Positions 38,382-47,042 of a DNA stretch of 64,000 nucleotides are shown one piece after another. The DNA is from Mesorhizobium intechi (GTDB lineage: Bacteria > Pseudomonadota > Alphaproteobacteria > Rhizobiales > Rhizobiaceae). The notes under the pieces were generated by a model that was given only the letters and a program-made list of their open reading frames with translations, was not told the DNA's origin and made no database searches. Where the stretch lies: the NCBI RefSeq assembly GCF_002879535.1, contig NZ_PNOT02000107.1, positions 58,138-122,137 of the forward strand, in the 5' to 3' direction. The position numbers and the translations under genes are program-made. Positions within the stretch are counted from its first letter, which is position 1. Every line of letters begins with the position of its first letter.

Positions 38382-38789
38382 TCACGCGGCTCTCTGGTCG
38401 TCGCGAAACACCCAGAGCGATGAGAGCACATAGCTCGCGGCGCTTGCGGCGACCGTGATAATGGCTGACATGATCACCGGCGAGGCAGAAAATATCGACA
38501 CCGCGACATGGGCGGACAGGCCTGCAAACGCCGCGCAGACCAGCTGGGTGGCGAGATACCGTGGCAGCGCATGGGCGTGGTCGTGGCGTCCCTCGAACGT
38601 CCAGCCACGCTGTGCCGAATACGCCACGACAAAGGCCAGCATGTAGGCGATGACGCTTCCGACGAAAGGCGGCAAGCCGGCCGACACCAAGGCCCATGAC
38701 AGTACGAAGAGCAGCAGCGCCGCGCCAATGCCGACGACGACAAATCGTACAAGCCGTACGGCGGCGAATTTTCGTAGAAGCCGGCTCAT
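38382..38789 (-). CDS. GtrA family membrane protein
   Basis: A 135-residue protein with four membrane helices (FVVVGIGAALLLFVLSWAL, PFVGSVIAYMLAFVVAYSAQ and two C-terminal ones). RGWTFEGRH and a terminal YVLSSLWVFRD are family signatures. GtrA proteins are thought to flip polyprenyl-phosphate-linked sugars. Its ATG overlaps the stop of the GT2 gene (ATGA), and the GT-C-like gene follows 133 bp later, giving the complete synthesise-flip-transfer order. Confidence 0.93.
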   Translation of the reverse strand: MSRLLRKFAAVRLVRFVVVGIGAALLLFVLSWALVSAGLPPFVGSVIAYMLAFVVAYSAQRGWTFEGRHDHAHALPRYLATQLVCAAFAGLSAHVAVSIFSASPVIMSAIITVAASAASYVLSSLWVFRDDQRAA

Positions 38790-40030
38790 TTTTCGGCCGT
38801 CGCGGCGGCTTCACCCGATCCGCCGGGCTGGCCGGCTTTCAGCCGCTTGACCGGGATCTCCAGGACGCCGAGCAGGAATGCCGAAAAGAAGGCCTGGAAG
38901 GAAATGACGATCAGGCTCAGGCCCAGCACGACGATGCGCGGGATTTCTGAATCGTTCAGCGGGCCGAAGCCAAGATGCGCCCAGCGCAGCACCGCATAGC
39001 CGACGAACAGCACGCCGCCGGCAAAGCAGATGCCGGCATTGGCGGCAAGACGGTCGGTGCTGATGGTCCTTCTCAGCCAGTCGGACCCACGGCTGCGCGG
39101 CAGAATACCGGTGATCTCGGCATAGTATCGCGATATGGCGCCGAAGGTGATGAGCTGGATGCCGGTGATGATCATGAAGCAGGCGGCGACGAACGTGTTG
39201 AGGTCGAGCGAAAGATTGTCGATCACCCGCAGCGGCCCAAACACCAGCAGGGCGGCGAACAGCATGCCCAGGCCGCACAGCGCCGCGCCCGGGATGAAGA
39301 ACATCCAGCGCGGATTGTAGACGAGCAGGAATTTGAGATGCCGCCAGCCGTCGCGCCAGGTCCTGAGATGCGGGGGCCGGCTGCGGCCGTCGGGCTTCAG
39401 CGTGGTCGGCACTTCCTCGATGCGCAACCCGGCAAGCGCGCTGCGCACAACCATTTCGCTGGCGAATTCCATGCCCGTCGTCTGCAGGTCGAGCTTACGG
39501 ATGCTCTCGGCGTTGAAGCCGCGCAGGCCGCAGTGGAAGTCCCCGGTCTTGATGCGGAAAAACAGGCGGCCGACGAAGCTCAGCACCGGATTGCCGAGAT
39601 AGCGATGCAGCGGCGGCATGGCGCCGGTTTCGATGCCGCCCTGGAAGCGATTGCCCATGACCAGGTCGGCGCCGCCGCGCAGGCGCGTCATGAACGCATC
39701 CAGCGCGCCGAAATCGTAGCTGTCGTCGGCATCGCCCATGATGATGAAGCGCCCCCTGGCGGCGGCGATGCCGCCCAGAAGGGCCGCGCCATAGCCCTTC
39801 TGCGCCACCGGGACGACACGGGCGCCGCCCTGGGCCGCGATCTCCTGCGAACCATCGGTGCTGCCATTGTCTGCGATCAGCACCTCGCCCAGGATGCCGG
39901 CCTTGTCGAGGAAGGCCCTGGCCTTGCCGATGCAAACGGCCAGCGTCTCGGCCTCGTTGAGGCACGGCATCAGGATGGTGAGTTCAAGCTGTTTGGTCGC
40001 GGCGGCGCGGATGGCGGTGAGCGCGTTCAT
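38786..40030 (-). CDS. Glycosyltransferase family 2 (polyprenol-phosphate sugar synthase-like)
   Basis: A 414-residue enzyme. The GT-A domain shows LTILMPCLNEAETLAVCIGKA, IADNGSTDGSQEIAA and the DxD motif MGDADDSYDFGAL, then GNRFQGGIETG. About four membrane helices follow from residue 230. This matches DPM1/ArnC-like enzymes that move a sugar from a nucleotide to polyprenyl phosphate. ATG 40030 starts right before the first beta-strand; the frame is open farther up but out of character. It leads the GT2-GtrA-GT-C set. Confidence 0.9.
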   Translation of the reverse strand: MNALTAIRAAATKQLELTILMPCLNEAETLAVCIGKARAFLDKAGILGEVLIADNGSTDGSQEIAAQGGARVVPVAQKGYGAALLGGIAAARGRFIIMGDADDSYDFGALDAFMTRLRGGADLVMGNRFQGGIETGAMPPLHRYLGNPVLSFVGRLFFRIKTGDFHCGLRGFNAESIRKLDLQTTGMEFASEMVVRSALAGLRIEEVPTTLKPDGRSRPPHLRTWRDGWRHLKFLLVYNPRWMFFIPGAALCGLGMLFAALLVFGPLRVIDNLSLDLNTFVAACFMIITGIQLITFGAISRYYAEITGILPRSRGSDWLRRTISTDRLAANAGICFAGGVLFVGYAVLRWAHLGFGPLNDSEIPRIVVLGLSLIVISFQAFFSAFLLGVLEIPVKRLKAGQPGGSGEAAATAEK

Positions 40031-40253
40031 GGTCGTTGTTCCATCGAGGACCCCCAGCCGGCGCCTGCCGTTGGGGTATTCGAGGCCTATTCTTGTACGG
40101 CAAGGCTTAAGAAAACGATGACACGGCCCATAGGCTTGTCGCGATCGGGCTGGCGAGGATCGTGTCCTGCTGTTGCCGATCTTCAGACGTCGCGATTGGC
40201 AGAAGGCGCGGCGACCCTTATATCGCTCTCGTCGACTGCGCTGGGGACCCGCC

Positions 40254-41198
40254 ATGAAGCTGAAAATCGCCGTCCAGATGGACCATATCTCCACCGTGTC
40301 GATCGCCGGCGACACCTCGTTCGCGCTGTCGTTGGAAGCGCAGCGGCGCGGCCATCAATTGTTCCACTACACGCCCGACCGGCTGTCGCTGCGCGACGGC
40401 AAGGTGTTCGCCCGCATCGAGGAAATGCAGGTGCGCGACGAGAAGGGCAGCCATTACTCGCTGGGCGAGAAGGTGCGCACCGACCTGTCCGAGATGGACG
40501 TCGTCCTGCTGCGTCAGGATCCGCCCTTCGACATGAACTACATCACCACCACGCATATCCTCGAGCGCATCCACCCGAAGACGCTGGTGGTCAACGACCC
40601 GGCCTGGGTGCGCAACAGCCCGGAGAAGATATTCGTCACCGAGTTTGCCGACCTGATGCCGGACACGCTGATCACCAAGGATCCGCTGGAAGTAGCTGCC
40701 TTCCGCAAGGAATTCGGCGACATCATCGTCAAGCCGCTCTACGGCAATGGCGGCGCCGGCATCTTCCATCTGCACGAGGCCGACCGCAACCTCGCCTCGC
40801 TGCTCGAAATGTTCAGCCAGCTGTTCCGCGAGCCCTATATCGTGCAGCGCTATCTCAAGGATGTGCGCAAGGGCGACAAGCGCATCATCCTGATCGACGG
40901 CGAGCCGGTCGGCGCCATCAACCGCGTGCCGGCCGAGCACGATTCCCGCTCCAACATGCATGTCGGCGGCCGCGCCGAAAAGACCGACCTGACCGAGCGC
41001 GAGCGCGAGATCTGCGCCCGCATCGGGCCGTCGCTCAGGGAACGCGGCTTCATCCTGGTCGGCATCGACGTCATCGGCGACTACATGACCGAGATCAACG
41101 TGACCTCGCCGACCGGCGTGCGCGAGGTGCAGCGCTTTGGCGGCGCCGACATCGCCAGCCTGTTCTGGGACGCGGTCGAGGGGAAGCGGGGCAGGTAA
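40254..41198 (+). CDS. gshB: Glutathione synthetase
   Basis: A 314-residue ATP-grasp ligase that joins gamma-glutamylcysteine and glycine. [20 protein letters not shown] at the start, [38 protein letters not shown] (ATP lysine and flexible loop), and [21 protein letters not shown] closing with the metal-binding N-x-T are all typical of proteobacterial GshB. ATG 40254 matches known starts. It stands alone; 223 bp upstream, shared with the divergent GT2 gene, show no other gene. Confidence 0.97.
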   Translation: MKLKIAVQMDHISTVSIAGDTSFALSLEAQRRGHQLFHYTPDRLSLRDGKVFARIEEMQVRDEKGSHYSLGEKVRTDLSEMDVVLLRQDPPFDMNYITTTHILERIHPKTLVVNDPAWVRNSPEKIFVTEFADLMPDTLITKDPLEVAAFRKEFGDIIVKPLYGNGGAGIFHLHEADRNLASLLEMFSQLFREPYIVQRYLKDVRKGDKRIILIDGEPVGAINRVPAEHDSRSNMHVGGRAEKTDLTEREREICARIGPSLRERGFILVGIDVIGDYMTEINVTSPTGVREVQRFGGADIASLFWDAVEGKRGR

Positions 41199-41379
41199 GC
41201 CGTTTTCATTTTGTCTTAACCATGTTCCGCTTTTTCAACCGGGCTCAATCCCGCTGCAACCACAGCAATTGCCTTGTTCTCGTAATGTTCTTGATTTGAC
41301 CAGCAATCTGTGATTGTGTTCCTCCGGGTCCATATTCCGGGCCAATCGCAGGGTTGCGGCCCATATCCGGGGTGGGAAA

Positions 41380-42912
41380 ATGGTGGCGCGGGTTCGCACG
41401 GTCGCTTTCCAGGGCATCGAGGCCGTGCCGGTCGACGTGCAGGTGATGATCGCGCCGGGCAAGGTCGGCATGCAGATCGTTGGGCTGCCCGACAAGGCGG
41501 TGGCCGAGAGCCGCGAGCGGGTGCAGGCGGCGCTCCATGCGTCGGGCCTGTCGATGCCGTCGAAGAAGGTGACGGTCAATCTGGCGCCGGCCGACCTGCC
41601 CAAGGAAGGCAGCCACTACGATTTGCCGATCGCGCTTGGCCTGATGGCCGCGCTTGGCGCCATTCCGGGCGACATGCTGGCCGGTTATGTCGTGCTTGGC
41701 GAATTGTCGCTCGACGGCACCATTGCAGCCGTCGCCGGTGCCCTGCCAGCGGCGATCGGCGCCAATGCCGAGGGCAAGGGCCTGATCTGTCCGTTCGCCT
41801 GCGGGCCTGAGGCGGCGTGGGCCGGCAAGGATTTCGACATTCTGGCGCCGCTTAGCCTGATCGCCATCGCCAATCATTTCCGTGGTACGCAGGTGCTGTC
41901 GCGGCCGGAGGCCGGCATCCACGCCTCGGCGCGCGACCTGCCCGACCTTGCCGACATCAAGGGCCAGGAGACGGCCAAACGGGCGCTGGAAGTGGCGGCG
42001 GCCGGTGGGCATAATCTGTTGATGGTCGGCCCGCCGGGCTCGGGAAAGTCGATGCTGGCGCAGCGGCTGCCGTCGATCCTGCCGCCGCTGGCGCCGAAGG
42101 AATTGCTCGAAGTCTCGATGATCGCCTCGGTGGCGGGCGAACTCGGCGAAGGCAAGCTGACCGACCGGCGGCCGTTCCGCGCCCCCCACCATTCGGCCTC
42201 GATGGCGGCGATGGTCGGCGGCGGGCTGCGCGCACGGCCGGGCGAAGTCTCGCTCGCCCATCACGGCGTGCTGTTCCTCGACGAGTTCCCCGAATTCACG
42301 CCGCAGACGCTCGATGCGCTGCGCCAGCCTCTGGAGACGGGCGACTGCATGATCGCGCGCGCCAACCATCGCGTCACCTATCCGGCGCGCATCCAGCTGG
42401 TGGCGGCGATGAACCCGTGCCGCTGCGGCATGGCCGGCGAGCCGGGCTATCGCTGCCTGCGCGGCGAGCGCTGCCGCACCGATTACCAGGCACGCATTTC
42501 CGGTCCGCTGCTCGACCGCATCGACCTGCGGATCGAGGTGCCGGCGGTCTCGGCCAGCGACCTGATAAGGCCTGACCGGGCGGAGAAAAGTGCTGATGTG
42601 GCGCTGCGCGTCGCGCGCGCCCGCACCCTGCAGCGCGAGCGTTTCGAACGGCTCGGCGTGACCGGCGCCACCACCAACGCCCATTGCGCGCCGGCTGTCA
42701 TCGAAGACATCGCCATGCCCGACGCAGCCGGCCTGTCGCTGCTCAAGGACGCCAGCGAGAAGCTCGCCTTTTCGGCGCGGGCCTATCACCGCGTGCTGAA
42801 GGTGGCGCGCACGCTGGCCGATCTCGACGCCAGCGAAACCGTCGGCCGCATCCATCTGGCCGAGGCGATCTCCTATCGCATGAGTTCGGAGCGCTTGGCG
42901 CAGGCGGCGTAG
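41380..42912 (+). CDS. comM: YifB/ComM family Mg-chelatase-like AAA+ ATPase
   Basis: A 510-residue protein in three parts: an N-terminal Lon-like ChlI domain (VDVQVMIAPGKVGMQIVGLP), an AAA+ core with Walker A MVGPPGSGKSMLAQRLP near residue 210, Walker B VLFLDEFPEF, and sensor region AAMNPCRCGM, and the Mg-chelatase C-terminal domain ending in SYRMSSERLAQAA. In Vibrio ComM is a helicase that promotes branch migration during natural transformation. ATG 41380 fits the family N-terminus. Part of its 3' end is duplicated at 44494-44590. Confidence 0.95.
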   Translation: MVARVRTVAFQGIEAVPVDVQVMIAPGKVGMQIVGLPDKAVAESRERVQAALHASGLSMPSKKVTVNLAPADLPKEGSHYDLPIALGLMAALGAIPGDMLAGYVVLGELSLDGTIAAVAGALPAAIGANAEGKGLICPFACGPEAAWAGKDFDILAPLSLIAIANHFRGTQVLSRPEAGIHASARDLPDLADIKGQETAKRALEVAAAGGHNLLMVGPPGSGKSMLAQRLPSILPPLAPKELLEVSMIASVAGELGEGKLTDRRPFRAPHHSASMAAMVGGGLRARPGEVSLAHHGVLFLDEFPEFTPQTLDALRQPLETGDCMIARANHRVTYPARIQLVAAMNPCRCGMAGEPGYRCLRGERCRTDYQARISGPLLDRIDLRIEVPAVSASDLIRPDRAEKSADVALRVARARTLQRERFERLGVTGATTNAHCAPAVIEDIAMPDAAGLSLLKDASEKLAFSARAYHRVLKVARTLADLDASETVGRIHLAEAISYRMSSERLAQAA

Positions 42913-42973
42913 GCGAAGGGCCTCTGGAGCTACGCCTGGTCCTTTTCCCCGGGCCGATCCGTCTTTGCCCGGA

Positions 42974-43561
42974 TCAATCGGTCGCGGGGATCAACTTCTG
43001 AAGCGTTGGCGTCAGGATCATGCCAAAGGTCAAGACATCGCCATAGGCTCGCGCGGAAAGCATTGCGCCATGCACGGTCGCCATGAAGGCCTCGGCCTCA
43101 ACGCGTGGCAAAGCAGAAATTGCCAGCGTGCCTTTTTCGGCACCGCGCTCGATGACACCCGTCAGCCATCCCGAGAGAAACTGAAAATACGCCCGGACTC
43201 CCACGGCAACCTCCGGCGGAAGGGCCGGCAGCTCGCTGGCAAGCAGCGCGCAGACGCAGAACGGCATGCTCGCATCCTCGATGCATCGGGACCAGATGCC
43301 GGCATAGGTTCGAAGCAACTCCGGCGGCTCGGGGACATCGCGTTCGAGCCCTGCCATGCCCGTGACGGCATCCTCGAGGTAACGCTTGAGAAGGGTCTGC
43401 ACGAGGTCGACCTTGCTCGGGAAATGGTGATGGATGCTGGCTTTGCGGATGCCAACCACCTCAGCGATATCGGCGTAGCTGAAGCCATTGTAGCCGCCGG
43501 CGACGATGAAGCTTCGCGCGGCGGCCAGGATCTCATCGGCAGTGTTCGAAGGCTTGCTCAT
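42974..43561 (-). CDS. TetR/AcrR family transcriptional regulator
   Basis: A 195-residue repressor. The N-terminal helix-turn-helix spans AAARSFIVAGGYNGFSYADI and VVGIRKASIHHHFPSKVDLV (residues about 12-50), a sequence very typical of TetR proteins. The C-terminal ligand domain is helical. It lies downstream of the membrane protein gene on the same strand (131 bp) and probably binds the TACCAACTAGTAGGTA palindrome in that gene's promoter. The inducer is unknown. Confidence 0.93.
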   Translation of the reverse strand: MSKPSNTADEILAAARSFIVAGGYNGFSYADIAEVVGIRKASIHHHFPSKVDLVQTLLKRYLEDAVTGMAGLERDVPEPPELLRTYAGIWSRCIEDASMPFCVCALLASELPALPPEVAVGVRAYFQFLSGWLTGVIERGAEKGTLAISALPRVEAEAFMATVHGAMLSARAYGDVLTFGMILTPTLQKLIPATD

Positions 43562-43692
43562 GACGTGCTCCGGCGGAGGGCTCCTCTGTCCTTAGAGAGT
43601 TTCGCCGTTTCATGGAAACGGCCAACCGCTCCAAGTCTTTGCTTTGACGGAATTCCGGACGGAGTCTACCGCGAAGTCGCGAGCCCAGCGGC

Positions 43693-44295
43693 TCACGCTT
43701 TTTCTGGAATTCCGGCTTGCGAGCGCGACGACTTTCGAAGGACGTCACTGACCGACAGCCATAGAGCGGACACGAGGAAGTAGAAGGCACCGAATGCGGC
43801 ATAGGGCGCAACATTGGCGATGCCGATGATCCCGGTGCCGCCTGCCATCTTGACGAAGAAGAGACCTGCCAGCCCCGATTGGGCGCCGCTCAGGATCATC
43901 GGCCATTGCGCACCGGTGGTTTTCCAGCGCCGCGCCGCGGTCAGGAGCTGAAACACGCCGGAGACAACGGCCCAGACGCCGTAGACCGACAGCACCGCGT
44001 TCATGCTGTGACCGAGCGCGATGGCGACCGCAATCGTGGCGACGATGCTGATGGCAAAGTTCAGCAATTGCGACTTGTTGCGACCGAGCCCGCCGGTGCG
44101 CCGGGCGTCGATGTAATTCGCGAGCGCGTCCCATGCAGGGTAGGAAACCAGCATGGCGGCGGCGAGCGGCGGGCTGCTCTTCGCTACGGTGAAAGCCGCC
44201 GCAACCCAGGCCGCCGATACGGCAAACCGCATGTAGTAATACTTTTTGAGCCAGCCGTTTGATGACGGGCTCTGATCATTCATTTGTCCAGGCAT
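43693..44295 (-). CDS. Membrane protein of unknown function
   Basis: A 200-residue protein with about six hydrophobic helices (for example MRFAVSAAWVAAAFTVAKSS, IVATIAVAIALGHSMNAVLS, IGIANVAPYAAFGAFYFLVS). The spacing resembles DUF308/HdeD-type four-to-six helix proteins but no motif is decisive. The ATG at 44295 follows GGAAGG. The palindromic operator for the neighbouring TetR protein overlaps its promoter, so it is probably the main regulated target. It and the TetR gene form the cassette between the two comM 3' ends. Confidence 0.72.
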   Translation of the reverse strand: MPGQMNDQSPSSNGWLKKYYYMRFAVSAAWVAAAFTVAKSSPPLAAAMLVSYPAWDALANYIDARRTGGLGRNKSQLLNFAISIVATIAVAIALGHSMNAVLSVYGVWAVVSGVFQLLTAARRWKTTGAQWPMILSGAQSGLAGLFFVKMAGGTGIIGIANVAPYAAFGAFYFLVSALWLSVSDVLRKSSRSQAGIPEKA

Positions 44296-44322
44296 GATGG
44301 GGGACCTTCCGTTTCAATTGCC

Positions 44323-44338
44323 TACCAACTAGTAGGTA
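44323..44338. promoter_or_regulatory. TetR-type operator palindrome
   Basis: TACCAACTAGTAGGTA is a 16-bp near-perfect palindrome with a CTAG centre (one mismatched pair). On the minus strand, TTGACC stands 17 bp before TAGTTG inside it, so the site overlaps the -10 of the membrane protein gene. Confidence 0.72.
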
Positions 44339-44493
44339 GTTCGTCTACGGTCAAGGCTTCCAGAGCCGATCGCCGATCACCTTGACATCTCTTTTGTGTG
44401 ATCGGCGCGCTCACCTGCGCCCTTGCAGGGCAAGAATTAAAGGGGCTTCTTTAGACGCGTTTTCGGCTTGCTCGAGGGCAGCCTTCAATGGGA

Positions 44494-44590
44494 CGCACGC
44501 TCGCCGACGCCATCGAAACCGTCGGCCACATCCACCCCGCCAAGGCGGTTTCCTATCGCATGAGTTCAGAGCGCGTGGCGCAGGCGGGCG
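44494..44590 (+). pseudogene. Remnant of the comM 3' end
   Basis: Reads RTLADAIETVGHIHPAKAV then SYRMSSERVAQAG, matching the last about 33 residues of comM (42808-42910). By my count 58 of 67 bases match between 44521-44587 and 42841-42907, with a 6-bp deletion just upstream. No upstream part of comM is present and the stop codon is lost. It marks the right edge of the TetR cassette, next to the glcB stop. Confidence 0.85.
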
Positions 44591-44616
44591 TTGGCGCTTG
44601 GGGCCAACCCTGCCTT

Positions 44617-46788
44617 TCAGGCCGTGTCGCGCGCCTTCAGCTCCAGCCGCCGCGCGTGCAGCACCGGCTCTGTATAGCCGTTGGGCTGGCTGGTGCCCTT
44701 GAACACCAGGTCGCAGGCGGCCTGAAAGGCGATCGACTGGTCGAAGTCGGGGGCCATCGGCCGGTAAAGCGGGTCGCCGACATTCTGGCGGTCGACGATC
44801 GCCGCCATGCGCTGCAGCGAATCGCGCACCTGGATTTCCGAGCACACTTTGTGGCGCAGCCAGTTGGCGATGTGCTGCGAAGAGATGCGCAGCGTGGCGC
44901 GGTCTTCCATCAGGCCGACATCGTTGATGTCGGGCACTTTCGAGCAGCCGACGCCCTGGTCGATCCAGCGCACGACATAACCCAGAATGCCTTGCGCGTT
45001 GTTGTCGACCTCGCGCTGGATCTCGTCCGGCGTCCAGTTCGGCCGTACCGCGACCGGCACCGACAGGATGTCGTCGAGCCTGGCCTTCGGCCGGTTCTTC
45101 AGCGCCGCCTGCACGGCATGCACGTCGACCTTGTGGTAATGCGTGGCGTGCAGGGTAGCGGCCGTCGGCGAGGGCACCCAGGCGGTGTTGGCGCCGGCCC
45201 TGGGGTGGGCGATCTTCTGTTCCAGCATCGCCGCCATCAGGTCCGGCATCGCCCACATGCCCTTGCCGATCTGGGCATGGCCGGCGAGCCCGCATTCGAG
45301 CCCGGTGTCGACATTCCACGCCTCATAGGCGGAAATCCAGGCGGCCTGCTTCATGTCGCCCTTGCGGATCATCGGGCCGGCTTCCATCGAGGTGTGGATC
45401 TCGTCGCCGGTGCGGTCGAGGAAGCCGGTGTTGATGAACACCACGCGTTCCCGAGCGGCGCGGATCGCCTCCTTGAGGTTGACGGTGGTGCGCCGCTCCT
45501 CGTCCATGATGCCCATCTTGATGGTGTTCCTGGCCATGCCGAGCAGCGCCTCGACCCTGTCGAAGATCTTGACGGCGAAGGCGACTTCCTCCGGCCCGTG
45601 CATCTTGGGCTTCACCACATACATCGAGCCGGCGCGGGAATTGGCGCGGCGGCCCTTCGGCCCGACATCGTGCAGCGCGATCAGTGCCGTCAGCGCGGCG
45701 TCCATGATGCCTTCGGGCACTTCGCTGCCGTCGCGGTCGGTGATCGCCGGATTGGTCATCAGGTGGCCGACATTCCTGACCAGCATCAGCGAGCGGCCGG
45801 GCAAGGTAAGCTGGCCGCCAGCCGGCGCGGTGTAGGCGCGGTCGGGATTGAGCTTGCGCACGAAACTCCGGCCGCCCTTGACGATCTCTTCGGCGAGATC
45901 GCCCTTCATCAGGCCGAGCCAGTTGCGGTAGACGACGACCTTGTCCTGCGCATCCACCGCCGCGACCGAATCCTCGCAGTCCTGGATGGTCGTCAACGCC
46001 GATTCCAGGATGACATCGGCGATGCCGGCCGGGTCGGTGCGGCCGATCTGGTTGCCGCGGTCGACGACGATCTCGACATGCAGCCCGTTCTTCGCCAGCA
46101 GCACGGCATCAGGGTTGGCGGCATCGCCGCGATAGCCGGCGAATTGCCTGGGGTCGGCGAGCGTCGTGTCGCCGGCACCCTCGCCGAGCTTCAGCGCGCC
46201 ATGCGCCACCGACAGCCCATTGACGCCGGCCCATTTGCCTGACGTCAGCGGCGCCGACTGGTCGAGAAAATCCTTGGCCCAGGCGATGACCCTGGCGCCG
46301 CGCGCCGGATTGAAGCCTTTGCCCTTTTCCGCGCCGCCGGTCTCGGGAATGGCATCGGTACCGTAGAGCGCATCGTAGAGCGAACCCCAGCGCGCGTTGG
46401 CGGCATTGAGCGCATAGCGCGCGTTCATCACGGGAACGACCAGCTGCGGACCGGCGACGACGGCGATTTCCGGATCGACATCCTCCGTCGACACGCTGAA
46501 GGCCGGCCCCTCGGGAACGAGATAGCCGATCTCTTTCAGGAAGCCCTTGTAAGCCTCCATGTCGACCGGCGCGCCATTGTCGCGATACCAGCCGTCGAGC
46601 TTCTCCTGCATGGCGTCGCGTTTTTTGAGCAGCGCGCGGTTCTTCGGCGCGAGGTCGTGGACGATGGTCGAAAAACCATTCCAGAACGCATCGGCGGCGA
46701 TGCCGGTGCCGGGCAGGGCCTCGCCAGCCACAAAATCATGCAGCTCGCGGGCAATCCGCAATCCGGCGATCTCGATGCGATCGGTCAT
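44617..46788 (-). CDS. glcB: Malate synthase G
   Basis: A 723-residue enzyme, the standard length of isoform G, that condenses glyoxylate and acetyl-CoA to malate. [39 protein letters not shown] (with the catalytic metal and substrate residues), [20 protein letters not shown] and [20 protein letters not shown] are all characteristic. ATG 46788 matches known starts ([13 protein letters not shown]). It supports growth on acetate, glycolate or allantoin products. It is monocistronic, ending 29 bp from the comM remnant. Confidence 0.97.
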   Translation of the reverse strand: MTDRIEIAGLRIARELHDFVAGEALPGTGIAADAFWNGFSTIVHDLAPKNRALLKKRDAMQEKLDGWYRDNGAPVDMEAYKGFLKEIGYLVPEGPAFSVSTEDVDPEIAVVAGPQLVVPVMNARYALNAANARWGSLYDALYGTDAIPETGGAEKGKGFNPARGARVIAWAKDFLDQSAPLTSGKWAGVNGLSVAHGALKLGEGAGDTTLADPRQFAGYRGDAANPDAVLLAKNGLHVEIVVDRGNQIGRTDPAGIADVILESALTTIQDCEDSVAAVDAQDKVVVYRNWLGLMKGDLAEEIVKGGRSFVRKLNPDRAYTAPAGGQLTLPGRSLMLVRNVGHLMTNPAITDRDGSEVPEGIMDAALTALIALHDVGPKGRRANSRAGSMYVVKPKMHGPEEVAFAVKIFDRVEALLGMARNTIKMGIMDEERRTTVNLKEAIRAARERVVFINTGFLDRTGDEIHTSMEAGPMIRKGDMKQAAWISAYEAWNVDTGLECGLAGHAQIGKGMWAMPDLMAAMLEQKIAHPRAGANTAWVPSPTAATLHATHYHKVDVHAVQAALKNRPKARLDDILSVPVAVRPNWTPDEIQREVDNNAQGILGYVVRWIDQGVGCSKVPDINDVGLMEDRATLRISSQHIANWLRHKVCSEIQVRDSLQRMAAIVDRQNVGDPLYRPMAPDFDQSIAFQAACDLVFKGTSQPNGYTEPVLHARRLELKARDTA

Positions 46789-47009
46789 CAGCTTGTCTCC
46801 AGACGAAAGGCTCGGGCGCCTTTGGCATGTCAGGTTTGCAGGGTCAATTCGGCTTAAGGTGAAGGGGCCATTTAGGCAAGGTTGGCGACGAGAGCGTCCT
46901 TCACCCCGTATAAGGGGGGGGATGGCGGCAGCCAGGGGCGGCGCGGCGTTGGCCGAACGGACGGCACAGTGAAATTTCGTTGGCGCTGCCCTCATCCGCC
47001 CTTCGGGCA

Positions 47010-47035
47010 CCTTCTCCCCGTGAACGGGGAGAAGG
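47010..47035. repeat. Rhizobial palindrome between hydantoinase and glcB genes
   Basis: Perfect 12-bp arms CCTTCTCCCCGT / ACGGGGAGAAGG with a GA loop, embedded in CCCTCATCCGCCCTTCGGGC, a combination common as an intergenic repeat in Mesorhizobium and relatives. It lies 8 bp after the hydantoinase stop and could serve as a terminator hairpin. The rest of 46789-47042 shows no gene. Confidence 0.7.
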
Positions 47036-47042
47036 AAGAAGG

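Noticed and set aside
44488..46242. A 584-codon plus-strand frame opposite glcB beginning in the comM fragment
   Set aside because: Only its first about 33 codons resemble a protein (the comM end). The rest is antisense to malate synthase G, whose motifs are complete on the other strand.
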